DNA from: Cecembia rubra | GTDB taxonomy: Bacteria > Bacteroidota > Bacteroidia > Cytophagales > Cyclobacteriaceae | DNA: 54,081 nucleotides | Direction: 5' to 3' | Assembly: GCF_003014575.1 (NCBI RefSeq) | Contig: NZ_PYGF01000006.1 | Span: 223,137 to 277,217, forward strand | Shown here: piece after piece, positions 26,595 to 34,505 of the stretch | How the letters are laid out: every line of letters starts with the position of its first letter | How positions within the stretch are numbered: the stretch's first letter is position 1 | Translations under genes and position numbers: made by a program | The notes under the pieces: model-generated | The model's database searches: none | The model's input: the letters and a program-made list of their open reading frames with translations, nothing else | Told to the model about the DNA's origin: nothing

Positions 26595-26950
26595 AAGAGA
26601 AAGATACAAGACTTAAGACACAAGAAGCAAAACTAGTCACGGAACATCCTTGAGCCTGTATGCAAATACTGAAATCAAACTTGGTGGCCTTGTTGGTAAA
26701 ATTAAAAAACCTCGAATTTCACAAATTATCTTTATTCGAAGCTGTTTATAACCCATGATGTTTTTTTGTTGATTTTGTGCAGCTGAATTGAGAAAATTTT
26801 AGCTCGAAGCTTTCGGATTTTCACGAATCCCTAGTACTAGAGAGCAGGAAGTGTGAACCACTATGGAGTTAAGATTTTTAAGGATTTAATTAAAAAGATA
26901 AGAGAAGCAAGACGCAAAAGAGGTCTCGTAACCACCTTTTCCCTCATAAT
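26555..26950. repeat. Dispersed repeat unit, diverged copy 2
   Basis: It parallels the unit at 23738-24120: AACCACAAAGCACACGAAGG, a purine-rich tail (AGACAAGAGAAAGATACAAG), then GATGTTTTTTTGTTGATTTTG, GCAGCTG, GCTTTCGGATTTTCACGAATCCC, GCAAGACGCAAAAGAG and CGTAACCACCTTTT. Order is conserved and sequence has diverged, so the unit is older than the exact duplication beside it. Confidence 0.65.
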
Positions 26951-26951
26951 C

Positions 26952-27051
26952 CCTGAACATATCTTGTTTAATTTTTCAAAGTTCAAACGTTCACAATCTT
27001 GAACATTGAACGCTTAACCCTGAACAAATTAACATTGAACATTTAAAGATT
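26952..27051. repeat. Degenerate TTGAACATT-type repeat patch
   Basis: Within 100 bases the words CTGAACAT, GTTCAAACGTTCACA, TTGAACATTGAACG, CTGAACAAATT and ATTGAACATTT follow one another. They look like a decayed short tandem repeat with both orientations of GAAC/GTTC. The patch ends 19 bases before the next gene. Confidence 0.5.
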
Positions 27052-27069
27052 AACCATTTCGATTCCCCA

Positions 27070-28044
27070 ATGATCAACCTTGCCCTAGTATTACTCCCTC
27101 TTTACTTTTTGCTTTTCGAGCTCTACCTGCGTGTGGCTAAGCGCTGTGACATCACCGATGTGCCCAATCAGCGCAGTTCCCATACCAAGGTGACCGTCCG
27201 GGGCGGAGGGATAATTTTTGTGGTGGGGGCATTTACAGCATTTGTCTTGGGTTATATCGGTATTTGGCCATTATTGGGGCTGATCATCAGTGCCCTGGCT
27301 GGTTTTGTGGATGATTTACACCCTCTGCCTACCTGGCCCAGGTTACTGGCACACTTTTCCGCTTTGTTACTATTACTCTGGGGAGGAGGGCTTTTTATAT
27401 TGCCCTGGTGGCTGATCATTATCATTATGATCATTTTCACCGGTTGGGTCAATGTGTTTAATTTTATGGATGGAATCAATGGAATTACGGTACTATATTC
27501 TTTAGTGGCATTAGGCACTTTTTATTTTCTCCCAGAAGTAAAAGAGTACAAGGATCTCATTGTCGTAATGGGATTGGCACTCATCGTTTTTGCATTTTAT
27601 AATTTCAGGAAAAAAGCAATTGCCTTTGCAGGGGATGTAGGTTCCATCAGTCTTGCATTTTTGATTGGTTTTTTATGGATGGATCTGATTTTTTTATCTG
27701 ATAGATTTTATTATATCCTCTTTTTGTCTGTGTATCTTCTGGATGCACTATTTACCATTTTGATCCGATTGCTAAACAGAGAAAATATTCTCAAGCCCCA
27801 TAGAAAACACCTCTATCAATACCTCGCCAATGAGTTGGGTCAGCCTCATTTAAAAATCTCACTTTTTTATGTGCTTATCCAACTTTTTATTAATACCTCT
27901 CTAATTTATTGGTCCAAAAAGCAGGAAATCAGCATTTCTCAAACTTTGATGGTGCTGTTATTTTTAGCCCTCTCTTATCTTGCTGTCCGTTATATGGTTT
28001 GGCAAAAAATCCTCAAAATGCAGCATCGCGAGATGCAGAAATAG
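27070..28044 (+). CDS. Undecaprenyl-phosphate sugar-1-phosphate transferase (WecA/WbpL-like PNPT)
   Basis: A 324-residue inner-membrane enzyme with about ten hydrophobic helices that transfers an N-acetylaminosugar-1-phosphate from its UDP form to undecaprenyl phosphate, starting a lipid-linked glycan. Family landmarks are AGFVDDLHPLP (Asp-Asp metal site), NVFNFMDGINGIT, FAGDVGSISLAF, and LLNRENILKPHRKHLYQYL with the histidine-rich loop. The N terminus DVPNQRSSHTKVTVRGGGI is typical. It is close in type to WbpL, which would fit the WbpV-like reductase at 22840. A second PNPT lies at 36484. Confidence 0.9.
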   Translation: MINLALVLLPLYFLLFELYLRVAKRCDITDVPNQRSSHTKVTVRGGGIIFVVGAFTAFVLGYIGIWPLLGLIISALAGFVDDLHPLPTWPRLLAHFSALLLLLWGGGLFILPWWLIIIIMIIFTGWVNVFNFMDGINGITVLYSLVALGTFYFLPEVKEYKDLIVVMGLALIVFAFYNFRKKAIAFAGDVGSISLAFLIGFLWMDLIFLSDRFYYILFLSVYLLDALFTILIRLLNRENILKPHRKHLYQYLANELGQPHLKISLFYVLIQLFINTSLIYWSKKQEISISQTLMVLLFLALSYLAVRYMVWQKILKMQHREMQK

Positions 28045-28508
28045 AGCGCGGATAGTTCCGTACTAGCCCTGAATTGACGTTCCTTTAGACCTCCGAGAGC
28101 AGCTGGGATAGCTTTGGTCCGGGTGATAGTACTTTAAAAATCAGTGCCCTGGACTAATTTGGAGAAGAGCCTGAATGCAGGGTGGTGAATAAAATCCAAA
28201 GTAAAATATTACCCCAAAGAACTTCCTGAAGCAAAGGCAAAAAAGAGTCTCCCCGCCAACACCGCTTTACCTGTACTGAGCAAAACCGAAGCATCTGCGG
28301 TCACTTCAAAACTTTCATTTATACCTGAATTTGTCAAAAACCAATACAAACGAAAAATATAATCTATTTCCCTACTGAGAACCAAGGTCTTATCTGCAAT
28401 AAAAAGTAAGCCAAAAGTCTATTTTTAGGTATTAAAAAATACTTTTCCTATATTTTGACTCCTAGGAAAAAAATAACTTAATTTCATTTTTTTTAATGAC
28501 CCTTAAAA
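28045..28508. other. Intergenic region, nothing identified
   Basis: These 464 bases show no credible open reading frame, terminator or strong palindrome. A TATATTTTG string near 28449 is off the usual promoter spacing. The last 100 bases are AT-rich and may hold the promoter of the aminotransferase gene. Confidence 0.5.
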
Positions 28509-29711
28509 ATGAACAATAACAAAATTTGGCTTTCTTCTCCACATATGGGGGGAAATGAGAAGAAGTATATCAATGAGGCTTTTGAATTGAATTGGATTGC
28601 ACCGGTTGGACATAACTTGAATCAATTTGAAAAGGCATTGGAAGATTATACCCAATGCGGTCATGCCCTGGCTCTCAATTCCGGAACAGCAGCTTTACAT
28701 CTTAGTATGATCTTGTTGGGCGTTCAGCCAGGTGATTATGTGATCTGTCAGTCTCTTACTTTTTGTGCTTCTGCCAATCCGGTAAAGTATTTGGGGGGGA
28801 TTCCTGTTTTTGTGGATTCTGAAAAAGACACTTGGAACATGTGTCCTGAGGCTATGGAAAAGGCTATACAGGCCTGTTTGGATGGAAGTATCGCAGATAG
28901 TTTTCCTTCTGTCAAAGAGTTAACCAAGACTTTTGCTAGAAAGCCTAAAGCCATTATTCCTGTTCATCTGTATGGAATGCCGGCTAAGATGAAAGAGATC
29001 AAGGCGATTGCTGATAAGTATGGCATTCCGGTGCTGGAAGATGCAGCGGAAGCGGTCGGCTCGGAACTGTATGGAGAGAAGTGTGGCACTTTTGGGGAAA
29101 TAGGTGTGCTTTCATTTAATGGCAATAAAATCATTACCACTTCAGGTGGAGGTGCGATATTGTCCCAAAATAAGGCCTATATAGAGCGTGCCAAGTTTCT
29201 GGCCACCCAGGCTAAGGAAAACACCCCGCACTATGAGCATAAGGAGATCGGATTCAATTACAGATTGAGCAATGTACTGGCGGGAATAGGCAGGGGACAG
29301 TTGGAGGTCTTACCGGAACGCATCCAGAGAAGAAGGAAAGTCCATGATTTTTATTTGGATGCTTTGGGCGGAATGGAAGGCATTACTTTTTTGAAGGAAC
29401 CCTATGGCTACTTGAGTAACCGCTGGCTGACCTGTGTCTTAGTGGATCGAGAAAAAACCGGAGGCGTTGGACCCCAGGAAATCATACAGTATTTAGCTGC
29501 TGACCAGATAGAGGCCAGGCCATTATGGAAGCCTATGCATCTACAGGAGTCATTTGAAGGTGCTCCCTTTTTTGGTGGGTATATTGCTGAACAACTTTTT
29601 GATCAGGGTTTATGTCTGCCCAGCGGGTCGAATATGACAGATGAGGATTTGGAAAGGGTGGTTTTCAGGGTAAAGGAATGTTTGGATGTGAAATTGAAGA
29701 AGGCAGTCTAG
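28509..29711 (+). CDS. DegT/DnrJ/EryC1/StrS aminotransferase (EpsN/PglE-like)
   Basis: A 400-residue PLP enzyme that transaminates a UDP-4-keto-6-deoxy-HexNAc at C4. The opening WLSSPHMGGNEKKYINEAFELNWIAPVG is strongly like EpsN and PglE proteins. The substrate-site segments NSGTAALHLSMILLGVQPGD and FVDSEKDTWNMCPEAMEKAI follow. The PLP lysine lies in FNGNKIITTSGGGA near residue 210. It should work with the dehydratase at 34506 and the acetyltransferase at 33762, which lie in the same block but are not adjacent. The product would be a UDP-bacillosamine-type sugar; C4 stereochemistry cannot be read here. Confidence 0.9.
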   Translation: MNNNKIWLSSPHMGGNEKKYINEAFELNWIAPVGHNLNQFEKALEDYTQCGHALALNSGTAALHLSMILLGVQPGDYVICQSLTFCASANPVKYLGGIPVFVDSEKDTWNMCPEAMEKAIQACLDGSIADSFPSVKELTKTFARKPKAIIPVHLYGMPAKMKEIKAIADKYGIPVLEDAAEAVGSELYGEKCGTFGEIGVLSFNGNKIITTSGGGAILSQNKAYIERAKFLATQAKENTPHYEHKEIGFNYRLSNVLAGIGRGQLEVLPERIQRRRKVHDFYLDALGGMEGITFLKEPYGYLSNRWLTCVLVDREKTGGVGPQEIIQYLAADQIEARPLWKPMHLQESFEGAPFFGGYIAEQLFDQGLCLPSGSNMTDEDLERVVFRVKECLDVKLKKAV

Positions 29712-30378
29712 CTTACAAATTGAGGAATTTTAAATGTATGATTGTTTATTGACATAGGAAAGAAGCTAATGTCAATAGCTTATTCTTTTCATGTTCTTGA
29801 CTATGGTAGGTACAAAGGAGAGATCAATAAAAATCAGTGTATAAAACCATTCTCCGGAAAATTTGCAAATTCATAAATAGATTAAGGTGATTTCCTTCCC
29901 CAGACCTTGAAACAGGGAGCAACAGATATAAAAGCTTTGCTTTTGGATTTTAACCAAGGATCAGCATAGCCAAAATCGGATTTTTTATGGGCAATTATTT
30001 TTTTGGACACTTCTGAATGATCCCAGCCTGAACTTAATGCGTTATTCCAGCCATAAAAAAATGGGAAAATGGTCTAATCTGGCTTTCCAACCCCCACAAT
30101 CAGAGAATTTTACAACAAATACTTAATCAGCTAACCTTTCCCCTTTAGAAAGATTAAGGTTGAACAATTAACAATTCACACTCCCCAGCCTCTTCTCTCC
30201 CTCCTTCCATTTTCACCTAACTTCCAAACCCACCTGGTTCATTAGCCCTCCTTAACTATTAAAAAGCCCCACTTACCTTTAATTTACAAATAAATACATA
30301 TAAAAATCTTTCATATACACGAAAACGGATTTAAAAATTAGAATTTTTAAATTTAATTAAAATTTTAATTGACATCAC
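29712..30378. other. Intergenic region, nothing identified
   Basis: No gene, RNA or clear terminator is seen in these 667 bases. The last 80 bases are extremely AT-rich with short palindromic runs (TTTAATTAAAATTTTAATT) and presumably contain the promoter for the secreted protein gene that follows. Confidence 0.5.
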
Positions 30379-31467
30379 ATGTTTAAGTGTTTTAGAAATT
30401 TTCTGCCAATCGCAGTTCTATTTTTGGTATCTGTAGTTTTTCAATGTACAATCAAGGTTGAGGAAGACTTTCTTCCCCAAGATTTCATTTCTAAAAAATT
30501 TGAAGGCTTGGAGAAGTTGCCAGAAGTGCCCTTTAGCGATTTCAATCCTCTATCCCCCGAAATGCCTCTTATTATGCGTGAGTCTTCTCCTTTTGAAGTG
30601 TTTGAAAAGGATGTTGCAGGTGTTGAACCTGGTGAAAGTGGAATTTCAAGCTCCTCTTTTGGCTTGAAAAATTTTATTTCAAAGTATTTTCCTGAATTGG
30701 AAATGGAAGTTTTAGTAGCTTCTCAGCAATTGGATATGGAGATGTTGGAAATGATTTTGCAGGGAAAGGGAAGTACTGGGAAATCAATGGAAGAGGTCTT
30801 GTTGGAAGTTAACAAGCAAGAGCGATATAGAGAATTTTTTCCAAGGGTAATGGTTCCCGATACAAGTGCAGCTGTCTTTTTCCAAAGTAGGGTAAATGGA
30901 ATGTCTCCTAAGGATAATACGGCTAATGCGAATTCTGGGAATGGGAATAATGGTAAAGCTAATTCCGGACAAGGAAAATGTGCGGATGAGGCCAAAATTG
31001 CCCTTGATACTGCCATAAAAAAATTGAAGGAAAATAAAGAGATGCAATTGGCTGCCATAAATGAGACTTATGATTCCTGGCTCTTAGAAGCTGAAAAAGA
31101 ATTTGAATTGAGAAACAGGAATGCAGAGGGTGCTTTGGCCGAAAGGTTGAAGGATGCGAAATCCGAAGGAGAAAATTTCCTCAAATTGGCAGCGGAGATA
31201 GCGGAAAGTTTCCCTCAACTGGCTCAAGAGGTACGTATTTTTGCCCTTTTGAATGCACATGCATGGCAGCGATCTGCCCAAAACGCACACAATCTTTCCA
31301 AAAGTATCAACCAGCTCGCGAAGCGATCAGATATGGCGAAAGCCGTTTCCCAAAAGGAAGATTTGAATGAAACGGTAATGCGCAATTATCATCAAGCTTT
31401 GGATAATGCTATTCAGGTATTGAAAAGTGTGCTTGCCAAATGCCATAATCAAGGATCTGGTAACTAA
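30379..31467 (+). CDS. Secreted coiled-coil protein of unknown function
   Basis: A 362-residue protein that I do not recognise. It has an N-terminal signal (FLPIAVLFLVSVVFQC); Cys23 could be lipidated, but the residue before it is Gln, which is atypical. Residues about 170-200 form a low-complexity Asn/Gly/Ser linker (NANSGNGNNGKANSGQG). Residues 205-360 are rich in Ala, Glu, Lys and heptad-like leucines (AEIAESFPQLAQEV), consistent with long helices or a coiled coil. It sits 54 bases before the YjbH-like pair, inside the polysaccharide region, so a part in polymer export is possible by context. It could be an analogue of the small secreted partners in yjb/gfc operons, but no homology is visible. 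Confidence 0.75.
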   Translation: MFKCFRNFLPIAVLFLVSVVFQCTIKVEEDFLPQDFISKKFEGLEKLPEVPFSDFNPLSPEMPLIMRESSPFEVFEKDVAGVEPGESGISSSSFGLKNFISKYFPELEMEVLVASQQLDMEMLEMILQGKGSTGKSMEEVLLEVNKQERYREFFPRVMVPDTSAAVFFQSRVNGMSPKDNTANANSGNGNNGKANSGQGKCADEAKIALDTAIKKLKENKEMQLAAINETYDSWLLEAEKEFELRNRNAEGALAERLKDAKSEGENFLKLAAEIAESFPQLAQEVRIFALLNAHAWQRSAQNAHNLSKSINQLAKRSDMAKAVSQKEDLNETVMRNYHQALDNAIQVLKSVLAKCHNQGSGN

Positions 31468-31521
31468 GAGTTGCACGTTACTGTAATTAAATAGTTTCAC
31501 GAGGGGATTAAGGTAAATGGA

Positions 31522-32355
31522 ATGTTGGTTTTGAGGCATAATGAGGAATTTTTCAGGGGCAGGTTCCTCATTTTGTTCTTTAGCTTTATGTTATATTTTT
31601 TGGTTCAGGAAGTAAGCGCCCAAGTCAATGTCCTGGGGAAGCAGGGTTACCTGATGACTCCGGCGAGCAGATGGGATAATCAAAAAAGAGATGTAGTACT
31701 GGGTATGGCTTATATTCCGGAACATTTTGCTATCAATTATTTCATGAAAAAGCCCTATCGAGAACTTATGGTTCATGGGGACATAGAAGTTTTTGATTTT
31801 CTCCGGGTAGGTATCAACCTTACTTATCTTCCTGAAATTCCTCAAAGGGTTGGAGTAGGGGACCGTCATATTGATTTTAGCCTTCGTGTTTGGAAAGAAA
31901 AAAAGTGGAGGCCTTCCTTGATGTTGATCCTGACACCGCCTGCGGGACTCTCTGATTATTTGAACCATAATGCAGTGGTGATGAGCAAAACCATCTCATG
32001 GAATTCCATGGATCGATTTGAATTTTCAATAGGCTTTGGTATGGATAAGTCTTTATACCAAAGGAAACTTAATTCACAGGGCCGGAGATTTGATTTGATT
32101 TCGCGAAGGAAATTGGGCAACCGCTATCTGAACGGTTTTTTTTCAGGAATGAAATATAATCCAAGTAATTGGCTGAGTCTGATGCTAGAGTATGACAGCA
32201 GCGATTTTCATGCTGGGGCCAATGTAATAATTTGGAAAAGATTATCCATGCAGGTTGCCTTTTATGGTTTTGAAAAATGGGGAGGCATGCTGCATTACCG
32301 ATTTCCCTTGGAAATAAAGCCCCGAGAATTAAGGCGATATGAGAAAAAGTTATAG
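31522..32355 (+). CDS. YjbH/GfcD-like outer-membrane protein, N-terminal half
   Basis: A 277-residue secreted protein with a signal peptide (FLILFFSFMLYFLVQEVSAQ). The mature part starts NVLGKQGYLMTPASRW, resembling the beginning of YjbH/GfcD proteins, and continues as alternating beta-strand pattern rich in aromatic residues (IDFSLRVWKEKKWRPSLMLILTPPAG), as in an outer-membrane barrel. E. coli YjbH is about 700 residues and has two barrels with an alpha/beta part between; this protein covers only the first. The next gene overlaps it by 17 bases and provides the rest. Role: exopolysaccharide or group-4-type capsule export. Confidence 0.78.
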   Translation: MLVLRHNEEFFRGRFLILFFSFMLYFLVQEVSAQVNVLGKQGYLMTPASRWDNQKRDVVLGMAYIPEHFAINYFMKKPYRELMVHGDIEVFDFLRVGINLTYLPEIPQRVGVGDRHIDFSLRVWKEKKWRPSLMLILTPPAGLSDYLNHNAVVMSKTISWNSMDRFEFSIGFGMDKSLYQRKLNSQGRRFDLISRRKLGNRYLNGFFSGMKYNPSNWLSLMLEYDSSDFHAGANVIIWKRLSMQVAFYGFEKWGGMLHYRFPLEIKPRELRRYEKKL

Positions 32356-33460
32356 CTTTTTGCTTCTGACCTTGTTTTTTTCGATGAATTTATTGGCCCA
32401 GTCTGCCATTCAAAATGCATTGAGTTCACATGGGTTTGAAAAGGTGCTGATTGAAGAAGAAGCAGAACTTATCTGGGTTTTTTTTGAGCACAGAAACTTC
32501 AGAAATCCAGCGGAGAGTATGGCTTTTGCTTCAAAAATCATTAGAGCCCATACTGACAAATTTTTGGTGTTTATTCCGGTTTTTCATAACCGGCCTATGG
32601 GTAAATATTTTGGAAAAGAGTTCTTATTTAAGGAAATAGATAAAAGTGACCGTCAGTTATTTTTCCAAGGAACAGCAACACCCTACCGCTTCAATTTGAG
32701 GTTGATGCCTGATATTACAGCTCAATTTGGGTTTTTGGAAAACCCATTGGCCACCAGGACTAATTTGATTGTGGATACGAGAATCTATTTGGCCAGAGGA
32801 TTGGCACTGCATACAGGAATGACAGTTCCTTTGGTTAATAGTTTGGATAAAAGAGATGTAAGACCCCATCTTTCCCCAACACACTTTTCTTACTTTTTGT
32901 CATTTAATTCCCGGCACTTTTTTTTACTTCAGGCGGGAACTTTCTTCTCAGACCGGTATGGAGGAGATTTTCAGTACAGGTATAGTCCATTGTCTTCTGC
33001 TTTCAGTATGGGAGTTTCCACATCTCTTACTGGGTATTATCTACAATCATGGAATGCCCTGAGGATCGGTGGTATCAAACTCCCGACTTGGAATTTTGAT
33101 ATTTCCTATGCCATTGGGCGATTAGGTTTGGATATTCAATTGCGAGTTGGGCAGTTTTTATATGGGGACAAGGGGGGGCGGCTGGACTTAATCAGGCAAT
33201 ATGGTAATGTGGATTTTGGATTACATTATTCTTATACCACATTAGATCAAGGCATAGGTGCTCAAGTTGCCTTTCCATTGTTTCCGGGAAAGCTATTTCG
33301 CTCAAAACATGTTGAACTCCGCGCCACAGAAGAATTCAGATGGGAGTACCAATATAGACCAAATTATCCTAAAGCTGCCAAAGACTTTAGGACAGGGACT
33401 CCTCGGTTGGATAATGTCTTGAGGCAGTATAGGTCAGCCTTTATTCAAGGGATAAGATGA
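32339..33460 (+). CDS. YjbH/GfcD-like outer-membrane protein, middle and C-terminal part
   Basis: A 373-residue secreted protein. Residues 1-20 are a signal peptide ending in LLAQ. Residues 21-100 (NALSSHGFEKVLIEEEAELIWVFFEHRNFRNPAESMAF) look like the small alpha/beta domain in the middle of YjbH proteins, where a gene-name-like pattern of ALxxxGF, then V, then xExRxYRNP is usual. The remainder is beta-rich with many aromatic residues (SYFLSFNSRHFFLLQAGTFFSDRYGG) and fits the second barrel. Together with the upstream gene the length is about 650, near that of a whole YjbH. The ATG lies inside the preceding gene, so the two are probably made together. Confidence 0.75.
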   Translation: MRKSYSFLLLTLFFSMNLLAQSAIQNALSSHGFEKVLIEEEAELIWVFFEHRNFRNPAESMAFASKIIRAHTDKFLVFIPVFHNRPMGKYFGKEFLFKEIDKSDRQLFFQGTATPYRFNLRLMPDITAQFGFLENPLATRTNLIVDTRIYLARGLALHTGMTVPLVNSLDKRDVRPHLSPTHFSYFLSFNSRHFFLLQAGTFFSDRYGGDFQYRYSPLSSAFSMGVSTSLTGYYLQSWNALRIGGIKLPTWNFDISYAIGRLGLDIQLRVGQFLYGDKGGRLDLIRQYGNVDFGLHYSYTTLDQGIGAQVAFPLFPGKLFRSKHVELRATEEFRWEYQYRPNYPKAAKDFRTGTPRLDNVLRQYRSAFIQGIR

Positions 33461-33761
33461 TAAGGTCAAATTTGTTGTTTATCTATATTCCTAAAAAATT
33501 AAGACTTGCTATTTGACTGTTTTTACAAAAATTAATGCAATGAAATGAATAAAAAAAGAAATAAAATGAAGTGCGGAATCTATACAAAATTTCACTGTTT
33601 GTGTCTAATATTTTGTTTAAATAGTAATGATGGGTGATTGATTGCATAATATTCTGCAAAAAATAAATTATTCAGAATTTTATTATTAATTATTTTTTTT
33701 CATATTTGATATGAAAATCCTTTATGTTTTATTTATTTAGAACCCGAATTAATATTTTGTT
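33461..33761. other. AT-rich intergenic region
   Basis: No gene is seen. A perfect inverted repeat TTTCATAT-TTG-ATATGAAA lies at 33698-33716 and may be an operator or hairpin about 45 bases before the acetyltransferase start. Confidence 0.5.
33698..33716. promoter_or_regulatory. Inverted repeat upstream of the acetyltransferase gene
   Basis: The arms TTTCATAT and ATATGAAA are exact reverse complements with TTG between. The centre also reads CATATTTG, one mismatch from the TAnnTTTG promoter box. An operator overlapping a promoter is a reasonable guess. Confidence 0.3.
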
Positions 33762-34376
33762 ATGTACATATATGGAGCTTCCGGACATGGGCGGGTGATT
33801 ATAGATCTAATAGAATCCTACGAAAAAATCCATGGTATTTTTGATGACAATCCGGAAAAAAAAGAAATTTTAGGTTATCCTGTATTAGGGGCTATTCCGG
33901 ATCATTTTATCTTTAACAGCAGTCTTTTTATTGCCATTGGAGATAATTTGACAAGAAGTCGATTAGCTCAGAAACTTTCTTCAAGGGTTAGTTTTACCAA
34001 CATCATTCATGACTCAGCCATTTTTTCTAAACGGGCGTATTTGGGTTCTGGTTGCGTCGTTATGGAAGGAGCGATCATTAAAGTGAACTGTATACTGGGA
34101 GATCAGGTGATAGTCAATACAGGAGCTTCAATTGACCATGATTGTCTTATAGGTGATTATGTCCATATTGCTCCCCAGGCCACCCTTTGTGGAGGGATTC
34201 AGATAGGAGAAGGAAGCCTGATCGGTGCCAATGCCACGATTTTGCCCGGTGTGCAGATTGGGAAATGGTGTACAGTAGGAGCGGGGAGCATTGTACACCA
34301 AGATGTCCCAGATGGACATAAGTGGATCGGGAATAAAATCTTTGCTCAGCCTGTTCCGATGGTTGTAGAGAAATAA
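33762..34376 (+). CDS. Sugar-nucleotide N-acetyltransferase (PglD/EpsM/NeuD family)
   Basis: A 204-residue hexapeptide-repeat enzyme. The N-terminal Rossmann-like part begins YIYGASGHGRVIIDLIES, which binds the UDP-sugar in PglD. The C-terminal left-handed beta-helix has repeating I-G-x4 units (LIGDYVHIAPQATLCGGIQIGEGSLIGANATILPGVQIG), with catalytic-type His in SIDHDCLIGD near residue 126. Members either N-acetylate UDP-4-amino sugars (PglD, EpsM) or O-acetylate sialic acid (NeuD). The nearby dehydratase and aminotransferase favour the first; neuB/neuA in the window keep the second possible. Confidence 0.88.
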   Translation: MYIYGASGHGRVIIDLIESYEKIHGIFDDNPEKKEILGYPVLGAIPDHFIFNSSLFIAIGDNLTRSRLAQKLSSRVSFTNIIHDSAIFSKRAYLGSGCVVMEGAIIKVNCILGDQVIVNTGASIDHDCLIGDYVHIAPQATLCGGIQIGEGSLIGANATILPGVQIGKWCTVGAGSIVHQDVPDGHKWIGNKIFAQPVPMVVEK

Positions 34377-34464
34377 AATCTCTGCAGTTGGTATACAAAA
34401 AAATACTTGCCGGTTGGGTTTCTGGGTTGGGGGTTGTACATTGTTTTTCAGAATAGTAAATTTC

Positions 34465-34494
34465 TTGGTTTTGCCCTAGTAAACCATAGGTTTG
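34465..34494 (+). promoter_or_regulatory. Promoter of the dehydratase gene
   Basis: TTG at 34465-34467 is followed after 19 bases by TAGGTTTG (34487-34494), an exact -7 consensus with one missing T in the -33 TTTG. Transcription would begin about 4-7 bases later, leaving fewer than ten bases before the ATG at 34506. Confidence 0.55.
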
Positions 34495-34505
34495 ATTGAT
34501 TTGAA

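Larger units (their letters stand above)
26509..27069. other. Non-coding repeat tail before the PNPT gene
   Basis: No gene is seen. The stretch holds a hairpin-forming pair of repeat arms (about 26519-26585), a diverged repeat unit (26555-26950) and a GAAC-rich degenerate patch (26952-27051). Confidence 0.6.
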
